37,199 bases of DNA, taken from an uncultured Verrucomicrobia subdivision 3 bacterium. GTDB lineage: Bacteria; Verrucomicrobiota; Verrucomicrobiia; Limisphaerales; UBA11358. Location of the stretch: the NCBI GenBank assembly GCA_903944085.1, contig CAJAQO010000312.1, positions 1 through 37,199 on the forward strand. The letters run 5' to 3'. Both the position numbers and the translations under genes were made by a program. The notes under the pieces are model-generated. The model was not told the origin of the DNA. It worked only from the letters and a program-made list of their open reading frames with translations, and did no database searches. Shown here piece after piece: positions 28,463 to 37,111 of this stretch (its first letter is position 1; each line of letters opens with the position of its first letter).

Positions 28463-31400
28463 ATGAAAATGACTTGTATGATTAATCGTGTGATGTGGCT
28501 GGCTGCCGTCATGGCGGCGGCAGTGACGCCGTTGAGCCTGCGGGCCACGCCGTATGCGTCCTGTCTGACCAACAATGCGGGCACCATTCAGTTTTACCTG
28601 AATGAGAGCGGCGGCAACGTCGTCGTCACCTACGAAGATGGCAGCACCAATGCTAACTTCAACGGCAGCAACACTGGCACCAATGTGGCGAGCGGGACAC
28701 AGTCTTTTGCTTTGGGAACACATACCAGCTATACCATCACCGTCTCCAAAATCGGGACCGGCAGTGCCGCAGTTACCCACACTTTGTCTTATGGCACTCC
28801 GCGCGGCATAGATGTGAACAAGAATCCCAGTTCACCCTACTTCGGCAATGTTTATGTTTCCTGCGCCTCGGCCACGGCCGCGACCAATGCGCTAAGGCGG
28901 CTCAACAGCGACCTCTCTGGCATCAGCACCAACAGCGGCGGCGTCGCTTGGCTTAACAGCGCGAGCGAACCCTATCGCCTCCTCGTATGTGACGACGATT
29001 ATCTGTCGGTCGGCAGTTATTCTTCAGGGGGACATTCCGGGGTTTATCGCATTTCTCCGGATCTTACCACCGGCCAGAATCTGCTCGGTCCCCCTGGCGA
29101 TACCGCCGGCAGTGCGGCGAATTCGCATGGGTCACAAATTGGCGATTGCCGGTTGCTTGGCAACATGCAAAATGGCGACCAATGTGTTTTGTTCACGGTT
29201 GATGCCGGCTCATTTGGATTCAATTCGAGCCAACTGAATTCGCTGCTGGTTTACAGCAACCTCACCCTGGCCAATATTCCCAGAATAACGGCTCCCGATT
29301 TGCTGGGACCGGAAACCACCCTGAACCTATCGCTTCAAAACAACTATCCCAGCATTTCCATTGGCCCCGCCAGCCAGAATCCCAGATACATTTATATTAG
29401 CAATCGGCGGGACGGTCCGTCCGGCGGGTCGGCCGATTTGCAGATTTACGCGCTCACCAATCTGGTTGTCAACACTTCTGCCGGCGGCGGCAGTGTCAAT
29501 CTGGCAACCACGCCCGGCGCGGTTTGGAACTCTTATTACAATGGAACTGTCAACGACTATTTTTCAGTTAATAGCACCGGGCCGTCTGATGGGGCAGTTT
29601 CGCCCGACGGAAAATACTACGCCGCCGAGGGCTACGGGAACAATCAAATCGTCGTTTGCTCCCTGACCAACGGGATTCCCGATGTTTCCACCATCTACAC
29701 CGTAGCCAATACGGGTTCAACGACTGCTGCGGGGCGTGGTTTCTGCTGGGACGCGGCGGACAACGTCTATTTGGCCAGTTCCGGCGGGGGATTTTTTCAA
29801 GAATGGAGTCTGGGCTTCACCGCCACCGCGGTTACTACCGGCAATGCGAGCGGGGCGACGGGCTTCTCGGTGGTCTTGCCCTCTATCCAAGTGGGGGTAG
29901 CCGCCACCAACTCAATTCAAACGGCAACCCTTTCGCAGGTTAATTCCTACGGTAATCCCACCAATGCGATGTTCGTCATCTCGCGCAGCGGCAGCACGGC
30001 TTCGGCCTTGCAGGTTTTCTTTTCGCTTGGCGGCACGGCGTCCAATACAACTTACAGCGTCAACCATACCACCAGCGTTACCTTGCAACCCGGATTCAGT
30101 TCAACCAACATTACCGTCGCGGCGGTAACGGACGGCATTGCGCGACCCACAACGGCGATTGTTTTGACGTTGAGTCAATCCAGCACCTATTCATTAGCGC
30201 CGGCCACGGCCACCCTGTCGCTCATCAACACCGCACCCGACGTGCTGGTGGCTTCGACAAACGTGGTCAGCATGTATAACGCCTTTTCCAACGACTATGC
30301 CAGCTTCACCATCACGCGCTGGGGCGACACCAACGCCGCCGCATTTACGGCCAGTAGCTTTACTTACAGTGGCACCGCTGTGGCGGGAGTGGATTATACC
30401 TTGCTTGGACCGGCGACGTTTAATCCCGGTGACATTACCCAGACCAACTACATCTCGCCGTTGACCGGCGGCCAGCTTCCCGTGGACACTGCGACCAATC
30501 CTTATGTTGGCAACAAGACCGCGATCATCAGCGTCGCCAGCGGCTCAGGTTTCACCGGGTCAACCAATAAAGCGGTGCTGAACATTCTGGACAGCGCCAA
30601 TCCCACCACCACGGTGCTCTTTGCCGACCCACTGACTGACCCGAATGATGCCGCCAATTGGGCGGTCACAGCGGCCAATGACAACATGCAGACCAATGCC
30701 ATTGACACCGGCGTCACCTTTGGTTATGACCTGCAAAATGGCGATCCCGGCGATTTCGGAGCCATCCCCTTGCCGCCCAGCGGAGCGGCCACCGCTTTGC
30801 GTGTGACTGTCAATAAGGGCGGTGCAGCCTCGGCCACCGGGGTTAATCTTTACCCCACCAACGCCACTTTCAAAGGCAATTACGCCGTGCGTTTCAGCAT
30901 GAACATCATTGAAGGCTTGAAAAAAACCGCCTCCACTGAAGGCCCGCTGTTCGGCATCAACCATACCGGGATGGCCACCAATTGGTTCAGCGCGAGCGGC
31001 GTTGCCAGTGGTTGGGGCACCCCGGCCAGCAGCATTTGGGAGAGCGATGGCGTCTGGTATTGGGTCAATGCCGACACCGACTATTCGGGCGGGACTTACA
31101 TTGAATTCACCGGCGCGGGTGGCACCAATAATAACACGGGCTGGCAACAGCCGGCCACGGCCACGACCGTCCCCTACCAAAATGCCTTTAAGACGAATGT
31201 CTTCACCGGCGGCGCCGTGTGGTTCCCCGGCCTGGTCAGCAACGGTTCCATTCTGAACGGCAGCACCGCCAACAACTGGGCGGACGTGGAAATCAAGCAG
31301 CTTAATAACATTGTCACGCTCTCCATAGACAAGACGCCGGTGTTTGTCTATACCAACACGACGGTGTGGTCCAAAGGCCTGTTGATGCTCGGCTACAACG

Positions 31401-31708
31401 ACCCGTTTGACTCGACGGGTTCCTCGGACGGCGCGGTTTATTTCTCCAATCTCCGCGTGGTGTCGCTGGCCTCGCCCAGCATCAGCCAGATTGCCGTGAA
31501 CAAGGCGAACAGCACCGCCGTGATCAACTTCACCTCGGTGGACGGGGACATGATTGCCACGTCGTTTGCCCTGCAAAGCGCCACGAAGGTGTCTGGTCCT
31601 TATGCGGACGTGGCCGCTGCCGGCATTACTCAACTGGGTGCCGGTGCGTTTCAAGCGGTGGTGCCGCAGAGCGGCGCGGTGCAGTTTTATCGCATTCGCG
31701 TAAAATGA
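28463..31708 (+). CDS. Large secreted protein with Calx-beta-like domains
   Basis: 1081 residues with an N-terminal signal peptide (MWLAAVMAAAVTPLSLRA, after a short basic start). The mature protein is rich in Asn, Thr, Ser and Gly. Residues about 110-460 look like a beta-propeller-like or phytase/SMP-30-like region (YGTPRGIDVNKNPSSPYFGN, DGAVSPDGKYYAAEGYGNNQ, GFCWDAADNVYLAS). Two Calx-beta-like domains follow near 480-590 and 605-710 (FSLGGTASNTTYSVN; SFTYSGTAVAGVDYTLL and AVLNILDSANP). A concanavalin/LamG-like beta region runs to about 1010. The C-terminus (LQSATKVSGPYADV and FYRIRVK) is of a kind common in verrucomicrobial exported proteins. No PEP-CTERM tail is seen. It may be surface-bound, binding or degrading polysaccharide, but no catalytic motif is evident. 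The pseudopilin gene follows. Confidence 0.8.
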   Translation: MKMTCMINRVMWLAAVMAAAVTPLSLRATPYASCLTNNAGTIQFYLNESGGNVVVTYEDGSTNANFNGSNTGTNVASGTQSFALGTHTSYTITVSKIGTGSAAVTHTLSYGTPRGIDVNKNPSSPYFGNVYVSCASATAATNALRRLNSDLSGISTNSGGVAWLNSASEPYRLLVCDDDYLSVGSYSSGGHSGVYRISPDLTTGQNLLGPPGDTAGSAANSHGSQIGDCRLLGNMQNGDQCVLFTVDAGSFGFNSSQLNSLLVYSNLTLANIPRITAPDLLGPETTLNLSLQNNYPSISIGPASQNPRYIYISNRRDGPSGGSADLQIYALTNLVVNTSAGGGSVNLATTPGAVWNSYYNGTVNDYFSVNSTGPSDGAVSPDGKYYAAEGYGNNQIVVCSLTNGIPDVSTIYTVANTGSTTAAGRGFCWDAADNVYLASSGGGFFQEWSLGFTATAVTTGNASGATGFSVVLPSIQVGVAATNSIQTATLSQVNSYGNPTNAMFVISRSGSTASALQVFFSLGGTASNTTYSVNHTTSVTLQPGFSSTNITVAAVTDGIARPTTAIVLTLSQSSTYSLAPATATLSLINTAPDVLVASTNVVSMYNAFSNDYASFTITRWGDTNAAAFTASSFTYSGTAVAGVDYTLLGPATFNPGDITQTNYISPLTGGQLPVDTATNPYVGNKTAIISVASGSGFTGSTNKAVLNILDSANPTTTVLFADPLTDPNDAANWAVTAANDNMQTNAIDTGVTFGYDLQNGDPGDFGAIPLPPSGAATALRVTVNKGGAASATGVNLYPTNATFKGNYAVRFSMNIIEGLKKTASTEGPLFGINHTGMATNWFSASGVASGWGTPASSIWESDGVWYWVNADTDYSGGTYIEFTGAGGTNNNTGWQQPATATTVPYQNAFKTNVFTGGAVWFPGLVSNGSILNGSTANNWADVEIKQLNNIVTLSIDKTPVFVYTNTTVWSKGLLMLGYNDPFDSTGSSDGAVYFSNLRVVSLASPSISQIAVNKANSTAVINFTSVDGDMIATSFALQSATKVSGPYADVAAAGITQLGAGAFQAVVPQSGAVQFYRIRVK

Positions 31709-31729
31709 GCCGAGCGTGTAGAATTAAAT

Positions 31730-31765
31730 CCGTCGGGAAGTCTGTTGTCGCGGACTTCCCGGCGG
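31730..31765 (+). other. 13-bp stem-loop between the secreted-protein gene and the pseudopilin gene
   Basis: CCGTCGGGAAGTC (31730-31742) pairs with GACTTCCCGGCGG (31753-31765), one G-U, loop of 10 bases. It is followed by GTGAATTATT rather than a T tract and ends 9 bases before the ATG at 31775. It may be an mRNA-processing or attenuation structure that adjusts the pseudopilin relative to the upstream gene, or an incomplete terminator. Confidence 0.6.
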
Positions 31766-31774
31766 TGAATTATT

Positions 31775-32614
31775 ATGATGAAGATGTGTGAATGTTCGGT
31801 GCCCAAAAGCCGCCATGCCGCCGGCGGCTTCACCTTGATTGAACTATTGGTGGTCATTGCGATCATCGCCATTTTGGCGGCCATGCTGCTGCCCGCCCTG
31901 GCGTCCGCCAAGCTCAAGGCGCAAGTCATGCAAAGCTTGGCCAATGTCAAACAAGTCCAGATGGGTTGGCAAATGTATGCCGGCGACAACAACGATTGCA
32001 TGGTGCCCAACGCGCCGTTGACGGCGGCGGTGAGTGTGAATACCTGGTGCGGGACGCAAGGCGAGGACTGGCATTTTAGCGGGGCCAACACCAACCCGGC
32101 TCAATATACGGCATCCATTATTGCACCCTACATGGGAAATCAGCTCGGCGTCTATAAATGCCCCGGCGATAACATTCCATCGGACAATGGCCCGCGCATC
32201 CGCAGTTACTCCATGAATGGCCAGATGGGCATGTTGGATCCAATCGCCAGAGCCAACTGCTTGGCTTGGAACCCCGGTTACCAGGTGTTCATAAAAGTCA
32301 GCGACCTGAAGCAGCTTGCCCCGGTGAATGCCTTTATTTTTTGTGACGAAACCATGTGGTCATTGAATGACGGCTGGATGCAGATAGATTGTGTCAATGC
32401 AGACTGGCCGGATGTCCCGGCGGCTTATCTGGGCGGACGCAACGAATTCTCCTTCGCCGACGGCCATTCGGAAGTTCACAAGTGGGTGACCCCCTCGTTG
32501 AAAAATGTGCCTTACAAATATAACGTCACGGGCAACACTGCGCCGGCGACGCCCGGCGGAAAACAAAACGCGGACTGGATTTGGTTCACCAGCCACGCCA
32601 CGGTTGCTCAATAA
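31775..32614 (+). CDS. Type II pseudopilin-like protein with prepilin N-terminal cleavage/methylation domain
   Basis: 279 residues. The prepilin peptidase site is G18|F19 with the conserved glutamate at +5 ([26 protein letters not shown], shown in two parts: [11 protein letters not shown] and [15 protein letters not shown]). [31 protein letters not shown] follows, the usual DUF1559-like neck. Near the C-terminus are [16 protein letters not shown], the FADGH motif of this expanded verrucomicrobial/planctomycete group, and four cysteines along the body. Such proteins are numerous in these genomes and may act as minor pseudopilins of a type II secretion-like system. The partner secreted protein upstream is a possible client. 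No assembly genes are adjacent. ATG 31778 is an equivalent start. Confidence 0.92.
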   Translation: MMKMCECSVPKSRHAAGGFTLIELLVVIAIIAILAAMLLPALASAKLKAQVMQSLANVKQVQMGWQMYAGDNNDCMVPNAPLTAAVSVNTWCGTQGEDWHFSGANTNPAQYTASIIAPYMGNQLGVYKCPGDNIPSDNGPRIRSYSMNGQMGMLDPIARANCLAWNPGYQVFIKVSDLKQLAPVNAFIFCDETMWSLNDGWMQIDCVNADWPDVPAAYLGGRNEFSFADGHSEVHKWVTPSLKNVPYKYNVTGNTAPATPGGKQNADWIWFTSHATVAQ

Positions 32615-32668
32615 ACCAAGACGGCAACCGGGGTTTGGAAACCAGTTGAAACCAAGACAATTTTACCG

Positions 32669-33724
32669 TCACTCGCGCGGACTCACCATGAGTCCGCGTT
32701 TTTCTTTGGCGGTGGCGAAGGAAAGAACGCCTTTCTCCGCCGTCACGCCGGCAAACGGGTCGTTGGTGATGAGCAGATTGCCGTCCACGTCGAGATAATC
32801 GGTGAGTTCCGCCAGATGCGCGGCGGCGCTGACGAGCACGCTCGTTTCAATCATGCAGCCGATCATGGTTTTCAAGCCGGCCTTGCGCGCGGCTTCCAAA
32901 GTTTCCTTGGCCATGCTCACGCCGCCGGTCTTGACGAGTTTCACGTTGACGCCGTGAAAACATTCCGCGCAGCGCGGGATGTCCTTCACCGTGTGGCAGG
33001 CTTCGTCGGCAAAAATCGGCAGCGGCGAACGCTCCTTGAGCCACTTCAAATCGGCGTCGCTGGCATCGCGCGGCATCGGCTGCTCGATGAACTGGATTTT
33101 TTTGTCCGTGGCGACGAGCCATTCGAGCATCCGCAGCGCGTCCTCTTTCGTCTTCCAGCCTTCGTTGGCATCCACGCGCACGGGCTTGTCCGGTGCGGCG
33201 GAGCGCAGCGCGGCGAAATTTTCGCGGTCGCGCGGATCGCCCACCTTGAGCTTGAGCACGGGATAGGGCGCGGCTTCCAAAACTTTTTTGCGGATGATGT
33301 CCGGCGCGTCAATGCCGATGCTGAACGAAGTGACGTGCTGATTTTCGCGGAAGCCGAGGTCGAGATATTCATGCAGCGGCTGGCTGGCGCGCTTGGCCGC
33401 GCCGTCGAGCAGCGCGAGATTCAGCACGCATTTGGCGGCGACGGGAATGTGCGGGACGGACCGCAGATACGCCATGCTGCCGGTCACGTCGCCAAACGAG
33501 AGCCGGTCGGGATTCAGTTCCGCGAGCAGCTTCAGGACGCCATCCACGGATTCGCCATACAGCACGGATGGCGCGGCTTCGCCGAGGGCGTGGACGCCGT
33601 CGGCGTCGGTGAGTTCCACGATGACGGTGCGGTGGGTGCCGGAGCCTTTGGAGCTGGCGATTTTCCACGGGTTGGCGAGTTTCAGCTCGCACGGACGGGC
33701 AATCAGTTTCACCGGAAAATTCAA
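32669..33724 (-). CDS. Dipeptide epimerase of the L-Ala-D/L-Glu type (enolase superfamily)
   Basis: 351 residues. The C-terminal barrel has all the expected residues: base lysine pair KLK at 158-160, metal ligands Asp185 (VDANEGW), Glu214 (IEQPMP) and Asp240 (FADEAC), and the second base Lys262 (VNVKLVKTGG). The DxD element (YLDVDGNLL) near the end is known to bind the dipeptide amino group in L-Ala-D/L-Glu epimerases. These enzymes act on the dipeptide released from peptidoglycan stems so that it can be used as food, which fits the salvage operon 4.4 kb away. It has no signal peptide and so acts in the cytoplasm. The last codons carry the terminator of the convergent pseudopilin gene. Exact dipeptide specificity cannot be read. 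Confidence 0.9.
   Translation of the reverse strand: MNFPVKLIARPCELKLANPWKIASSKGSGTHRTVIVELTDADGVHALGEAAPSVLYGESVDGVLKLLAELNPDRLSFGDVTGSMAYLRSVPHIPVAAKCVLNLALLDGAAKRASQPLHEYLDLGFRENQHVTSFSIGIDAPDIIRKKVLEAAPYPVLKLKVGDPRDRENFAALRSAAPDKPVRVDANEGWKTKEDALRMLEWLVATDKKIQFIEQPMPRDASDADLKWLKERSPLPIFADEACHTVKDIPRCAECFHGVNVKLVKTGGVSMAKETLEAARKAGLKTMIGCMIETSVLVSAAAHLAELTDYLDVDGNLLITNDPFAGVTAEKGVLSFATAKEKRGLMVSPRE
32676..32703 (+). terminator. Rho-independent terminator of the pseudopilin gene, inside the 3' end of the epimerase gene
   Basis: Perfect 10-base stem CGCGGACTCA (32676-32685) with TGAGTCCGCG (32689-32698), loop CCA, then TTTTT (32699-32703). On the minus strand the same bases encode the last residues (RGLMVSPRE region) of the epimerase. 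Confidence 0.85.
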
Positions 33725-33795
33725 ACAGGTTTCCGCGATATTGCAATCTGATTGAATTAACTTTCATCGGCGGAAACTCCCGGCAAAATCGGCGC

Positions 33796-34653
33796 GTGGC
33801 CGACCGGCAACAACTCGTGGACGCCGCGCTCGCGGCGGCGCTGAAGAAATTCGCGCCGATTCATTTGCGCGCGGATGAACTGGCTTTGACGCTCGTGGAT
33901 TTGCGCGGTAAAAAAAAATCCGCGCCCGCACGCCATCGCGGCGCGGTGCCGATTTATCCCGCCAGCGTGATCAAGCTGTTTTATCTCGCCGCCACGCATC
34001 GTTGGCTGGAGGACAAAAAAATTGCCGACACGCCGGAGCTGCGCCGCGCGCTGCACGACATGATTGTTGATTCCGGAAACGAGGCCACCGGCTACGTCCT
34101 CGATGTGCTGACGGATACCATGAGCGGCCCCGAACTTCCGCGCGCTAAACTCGCGGCGTGGCATGAGAAGCGCAACGCGGTGAACCGGTTTTTTCATTCG
34201 CTCGGCTACGCGGAAATCAACGCGAACCGCAAGCCGTGGCACGACGGGCCTTACGGCCGCGACAAACAAGCCGTGGATCAATTCACGCCGGCGAGAAATG
34301 TTTTGACGACGGACGCCACCGCGCGGTTGCTGGTGGAAATCGCCGACGGTCGTTTTGTTTCCCCGGCGCGCTGTGCCGAGATCCTGGATTTGATGCGCCG
34401 CGATTTCGCGAATCCAAAATCTGCGGATCACCAAGGCAGGGAATTCATCGGCGCGGGTCTGCCGTCCACCGCGAAGCTGTGGTCCAAGGCCGGCTACATG
34501 AGCGCCGCGCGCCACGATGCCGCGCTGGTGGAGCTTGCGAACGGAGGAAAATTTGTGCTGGTGATTTTCACCACGCGGCCCGACGAAAAAGAAATCATCC
34601 CCGAACTGACGCGGCAAATCGTCGCCGGCCTGGCGGCAGTGACCCCGGCCTGA
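33796..34653 (+). CDS. Class A beta-lactamase-like serine hydrolase
   Basis: 285 residues from the GTG at 33796; no ATG exists upstream in this frame. Motifs of the beta-lactamase2 family are Ser57-x-x-Lys60 (YPASVIKLFYLAA), Ser93-Gly-Asn95 in the SDN position (IVDSGNEATGYVLD) and Lys231-Ala-Gly in the KTG position (SKAGYMSAARHDAALVEL). A TARLLVEIADG segment lies between. The usual Glu166 omega-loop motif is not evident, so penicillin hydrolysis is not assured; a peptidase or esterase is equally possible. No signal peptide is visible with this start, unusual for the family. It is divergent from the epimerase gene across a 71-base spacer and is followed 61 bases later by prmC. Confidence 0.82.
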   Translation: MADRQQLVDAALAAALKKFAPIHLRADELALTLVDLRGKKKSAPARHRGAVPIYPASVIKLFYLAATHRWLEDKKIADTPELRRALHDMIVDSGNEATGYVLDVLTDTMSGPELPRAKLAAWHEKRNAVNRFFHSLGYAEINANRKPWHDGPYGRDKQAVDQFTPARNVLTTDATARLLVEIADGRFVSPARCAEILDLMRRDFANPKSADHQGREFIGAGLPSTAKLWSKAGYMSAARHDAALVELANGGKFVLVIFTTRPDEKEIIPELTRQIVAGLAAVTPA

Positions 34654-34714
34654 CGCGGCGGGCGGGCAATGTGTCCGCTGGCGTGGCGCGCGGCGACCGT
34701 TTAAGCTGTGCCGC

Positions 34715-35566
34715 GTGACCGTCCTCGAAGCGATTCAGAAAAGCGCGGAATTTCTCGGCAAAAAAAATGTCGAAGCGCCGCGCCTGCAAGCCGAGCTGCT
34801 GCTCGCGCATTTGCTGAAAATGCCGCGCATGAAGTTATATTTGAACTTCGACCGCGCGCTGACCGTGGCTGAAACGGACGCATTGCGCGAATGCATCAAG
34901 CGGCGCGGCCAGCGCGAGCCGCTCCAGCACATCAACGGCTCGACGTCCTTCTGCGGCTTTGAAATGACCGTGAACCGCCACGCGCTCATTCCACGCCCGG
35001 AAACGGAGCAGCTCGCCGAACTCGGCTGGCAGTTTCTTGCAACCATCAACCATCAACCTTCAATCTGCCTGGATTTTTGCACCGGCAGCGGCTGCATCGC
35101 CATCGCCATCGCGGCCAAATGTCCCAATGCAAAAATTGTCGCCGCGGACATTTCGCGCGAGGCGTTGGCGCTGGCGCAAGAAAACGCCGCGCAAAATAAG
35201 TTGGCGGAGCGGATTGAATTTTTGCAGGGCGACGGCTTTGCCGCGCTGGCCGCCGGCGCGCAGTTTGATTTGATCGTCAGCAATCCGCCTTACATTCCGT
35301 CCGCTGAAATCGAAACGCTCGAACCGGAAGTCCGCGATTTTGATCCGCGCTTGGCGCTCGACGGTGGCGCGGACGGCCTGAATTTTTATCGCCTGGTCGC
35401 GGCGCAGGCGAAACCCTTCCTGAAACCGGACGGAAAACTCATGCTGGAATTTGGCGACGGCCAGGCGGACGCGATAAAAAAAATCTTTGAAAGTGAAAAG
35501 TGGATTGTCGAAGCCGTGCGGGAAGATTACAGTCAGCGCGCCAGAATTCTGGTCGCGCGGCTTTGA
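34715..35566 (+). CDS. prmC: Peptide chain release factor N5-glutamine methyltransferase
   Basis: 283 residues from the GTG at 34715 (MTVLEAIQKSAEFLGKKNVEAPRLQAELLLAHLL, seen in parts). It methylates the GGQ glutamine of release factors. The N-terminal helical domain ends near residue 75. RQPLQHI-like sequence (QREPLQHINGSTSFCG) and HALIPRPETEQLAE are PrmC hallmarks. The SAM-binding motif is FCTGSG (121-126), the catalytic NPPY is at 190-193 (SNPPYIPSAE) and DGGADGLNFYRLVA follows. A tandem CAACCAT repeat encodes ATINHQPS just before the SAM motif, a spot normally filled by a short variable loop. In many genomes it follows prfA directly; here it precedes murA. Confidence 0.96.
   Translation: MTVLEAIQKSAEFLGKKNVEAPRLQAELLLAHLLKMPRMKLYLNFDRALTVAETDALRECIKRRGQREPLQHINGSTSFCGFEMTVNRHALIPRPETEQLAELGWQFLATINHQPSICLDFCTGSGCIAIAIAAKCPNAKIVAADISREALALAQENAAQNKLAERIEFLQGDGFAALAAGAQFDLIVSNPPYIPSAEIETLEPEVRDFDPRLALDGGADGLNFYRLVAAQAKPFLKPDGKLMLEFGDGQADAIKKIFESEKWIVEAVREDYSQRARILVARL
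35040..35065. repeat. Heptamer array (CAACCAT) inside prmC
   Basis: Units CAACCAT, CAACCAT, CAACCTT, then CAATC. It encodes a short insertion (TINHQPS) between the N-terminal and the SAM-binding domains. Same unit length as the arrays in the U32 gene though of different sequence. Confidence 0.7.
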
Positions 35567-35572
35567 GTTTTT

Positions 35573-35662
35573 AGCCACAGATTTACACAGATGAAACACA
35601 GATTTCTCAAGCGTGTTCGCGCGAAATTTTTCATCTCTGGCCATCTGTGTAAATCTGTGGCC
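35573..35662. repeat. Palindromic AGCCACAGAT repeat between prmC and murA
   Basis: The left arm AGCCACAGATTTACACAGATG (35573-35593, 20 of 21 bases matched) pairs with CATCTGTGTAAATCTGTGGCC (35642-35662), with a longer imperfect middle part that again includes CACAGAT. Closely related to 17738-17829. It fills most of the prmC-murA spacer. Confidence 0.85.
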
Positions 35663-35682
35663 AGATAAAATTCTTATTTCCT

Positions 35683-36948
35683 ATGGACAGTTTTTTGATC
35701 AAAGGCGGCGTGCCATTGCACGGCGAAGTCACCATCAGCGGCAGCAAAAACGCCGCGTTGCCCATCATGGCCGCGACGCTGCTCACCGACGAGCCGTGCG
35801 TCATCCGCCGCGTGCCGGATTTGAGCGACACGCGGTTCATGGTGAAAATTCTGGAATCGCTCGGCGCGACGGCGAAGTTTGAAAACGGCACGCTGACCGT
35901 TCACGCCAAAAAAATCAAGGGCTACGCGGACTACGATCTGGTCCGCAAAATGCGCGGCTCAATCTGCATCGCCGGCCCGCTGCTGGCGCGGCTGCGGAAA
36001 GCGCGGATTTCCCTGCCCGGCGGCTGCATCATCGGCGCGCGGCCAATCAATTTGCATTTGAAAGGTTTTCAATCGCTGGGCGCGAAAATAAAAATTGAAG
36101 GCGGCTACATTGATGCGACGGTAAAAAAAATTGTCGGCAATTCGATGTTTCTCGGCGGCCGCGCCGGCCCGACGGTTTTGGGGACGGCAAACGTGATGAT
36201 GGCGGCGACGCTCGGCGACGGCATCACCGTCATCGAAAGCGCGGCGTGCGAACCGGAGGTGGTGGATCTCGCCCTTTTTCTGAATGCGATGGGCGCGAAC
36301 ATTTCCGGCGCCGGCAGCCCAACCATCACGATCACCGGCGTGGCAAAATTGCACGGCGCAGAGCATGAAGTGATTCCCGACCGCATCGAAGCGGCAACAT
36401 TTTTGATCGCCGCCGGCGCGACGAATGGCGAGGTGACGTTGCGCGGCGCGCGGGCGGATCATTTGCGCGCGGTGATTGATAAATTAAGCGAAGCCGGTGT
36501 TGCCGTGGAGCGCAGCGGCGCGAATTTGATTTCCCGCCGCAAAGGAAAATTAAAACCGGCGGACATTACGACGCTGCCGTATTCCGGTTTTCCGACGGAC
36601 GTGCAGGCGCAGATGATGTCGCTGCTCGCGCTGGCCAACGGCATCAGCATCATCACGGAACGGATTTTTGAATCGCGTTTCATGCACGTCAGCGAACTGG
36701 CGCGGCTCGGCGCGGACATCGAGATCGAAGGGCCGAGCGCGATTGTGAAAGGCGGCAAACCATTGAGCGGCGCGCCGGTGATGGCGAGTGATTTGCGCGC
36801 GAGCGCGGCGCTGGTCATCGCGGGACTCGCGGCAAAAGGCTCGACGCAGGTGAACCGCATTTACCATCTGGACCGCGGCTACGAACAGATGGATGTGAAA
36901 TTGAAGCAGCTCGGCGCGCGCATTGAACGCGTCGAGGAAAAATCGTAG
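35683..36948 (+). CDS. murA: UDP-N-acetylglucosamine 1-carboxyvinyltransferase
   Basis: 421 residues, the family's length. It transfers enolpyruvate from PEP to UDP-GlcNAc, the first committed step of peptidoglycan synthesis. Lys22-Asn23 (SGSKNAALPIMAATLL) and the PEP-binding Cys115 (LPGGCIIGARPINLH) fall at exactly the E. coli positions. Having Cys115 predicts sensitivity to fosfomycin. PDRIEAATFLIAAG, PYSGFPTDVQAQMMSLLALA and MASDLRASAALVIAGL are further family stretches, and DRGYEQMD closes the protein. A single copy is seen here; it stands next to prmC as in other bacteria. Confidence 0.97.
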   Translation: MDSFLIKGGVPLHGEVTISGSKNAALPIMAATLLTDEPCVIRRVPDLSDTRFMVKILESLGATAKFENGTLTVHAKKIKGYADYDLVRKMRGSICIAGPLLARLRKARISLPGGCIIGARPINLHLKGFQSLGAKIKIEGGYIDATVKKIVGNSMFLGGRAGPTVLGTANVMMAATLGDGITVIESAACEPEVVDLALFLNAMGANISGAGSPTITITGVAKLHGAEHEVIPDRIEAATFLIAAGATNGEVTLRGARADHLRAVIDKLSEAGVAVERSGANLISRRKGKLKPADITTLPYSGFPTDVQAQMMSLLALANGISIITERIFESRFMHVSELARLGADIEIEGPSAIVKGGKPLSGAPVMASDLRASAALVIAGLAAKGSTQVNRIYHLDRGYEQMDVKLKQLGARIERVEEKS

Positions 36949-37034
36949 GAGCGCGGACGGCAAATCTTTTTTCCCTCAACTGCCGCCGCCCGCGCTCCGA
37001 ATCAGTTCCCCACCGATCCTTGGCACGGCGAGCA

Positions 37035-37078
37035 GCCGTGGGCACGAGCGAAAAATGATTTTCGCTCGTGCCCACGGC
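37035..37078. terminator. Perfect 20-bp hairpin between convergent murA and the right-edge gene
   Basis: GCCGTGGGCACGAGCGAAAA (37035-37054) is exactly complementary to 37059-37078, loop ATGA. The stem has A/T ends facing the loop and no T tract, so it is not a standard terminator on either strand. Its place between convergent genes suggests bidirectional termination or mRNA 3'-end protection; it could also be a dispersed palindromic repeat. Confidence 0.65.
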
Positions 37079-37111
37079 CGCCCGCCGACCCGGTTTCACT
37101 CATTCGCGTTT

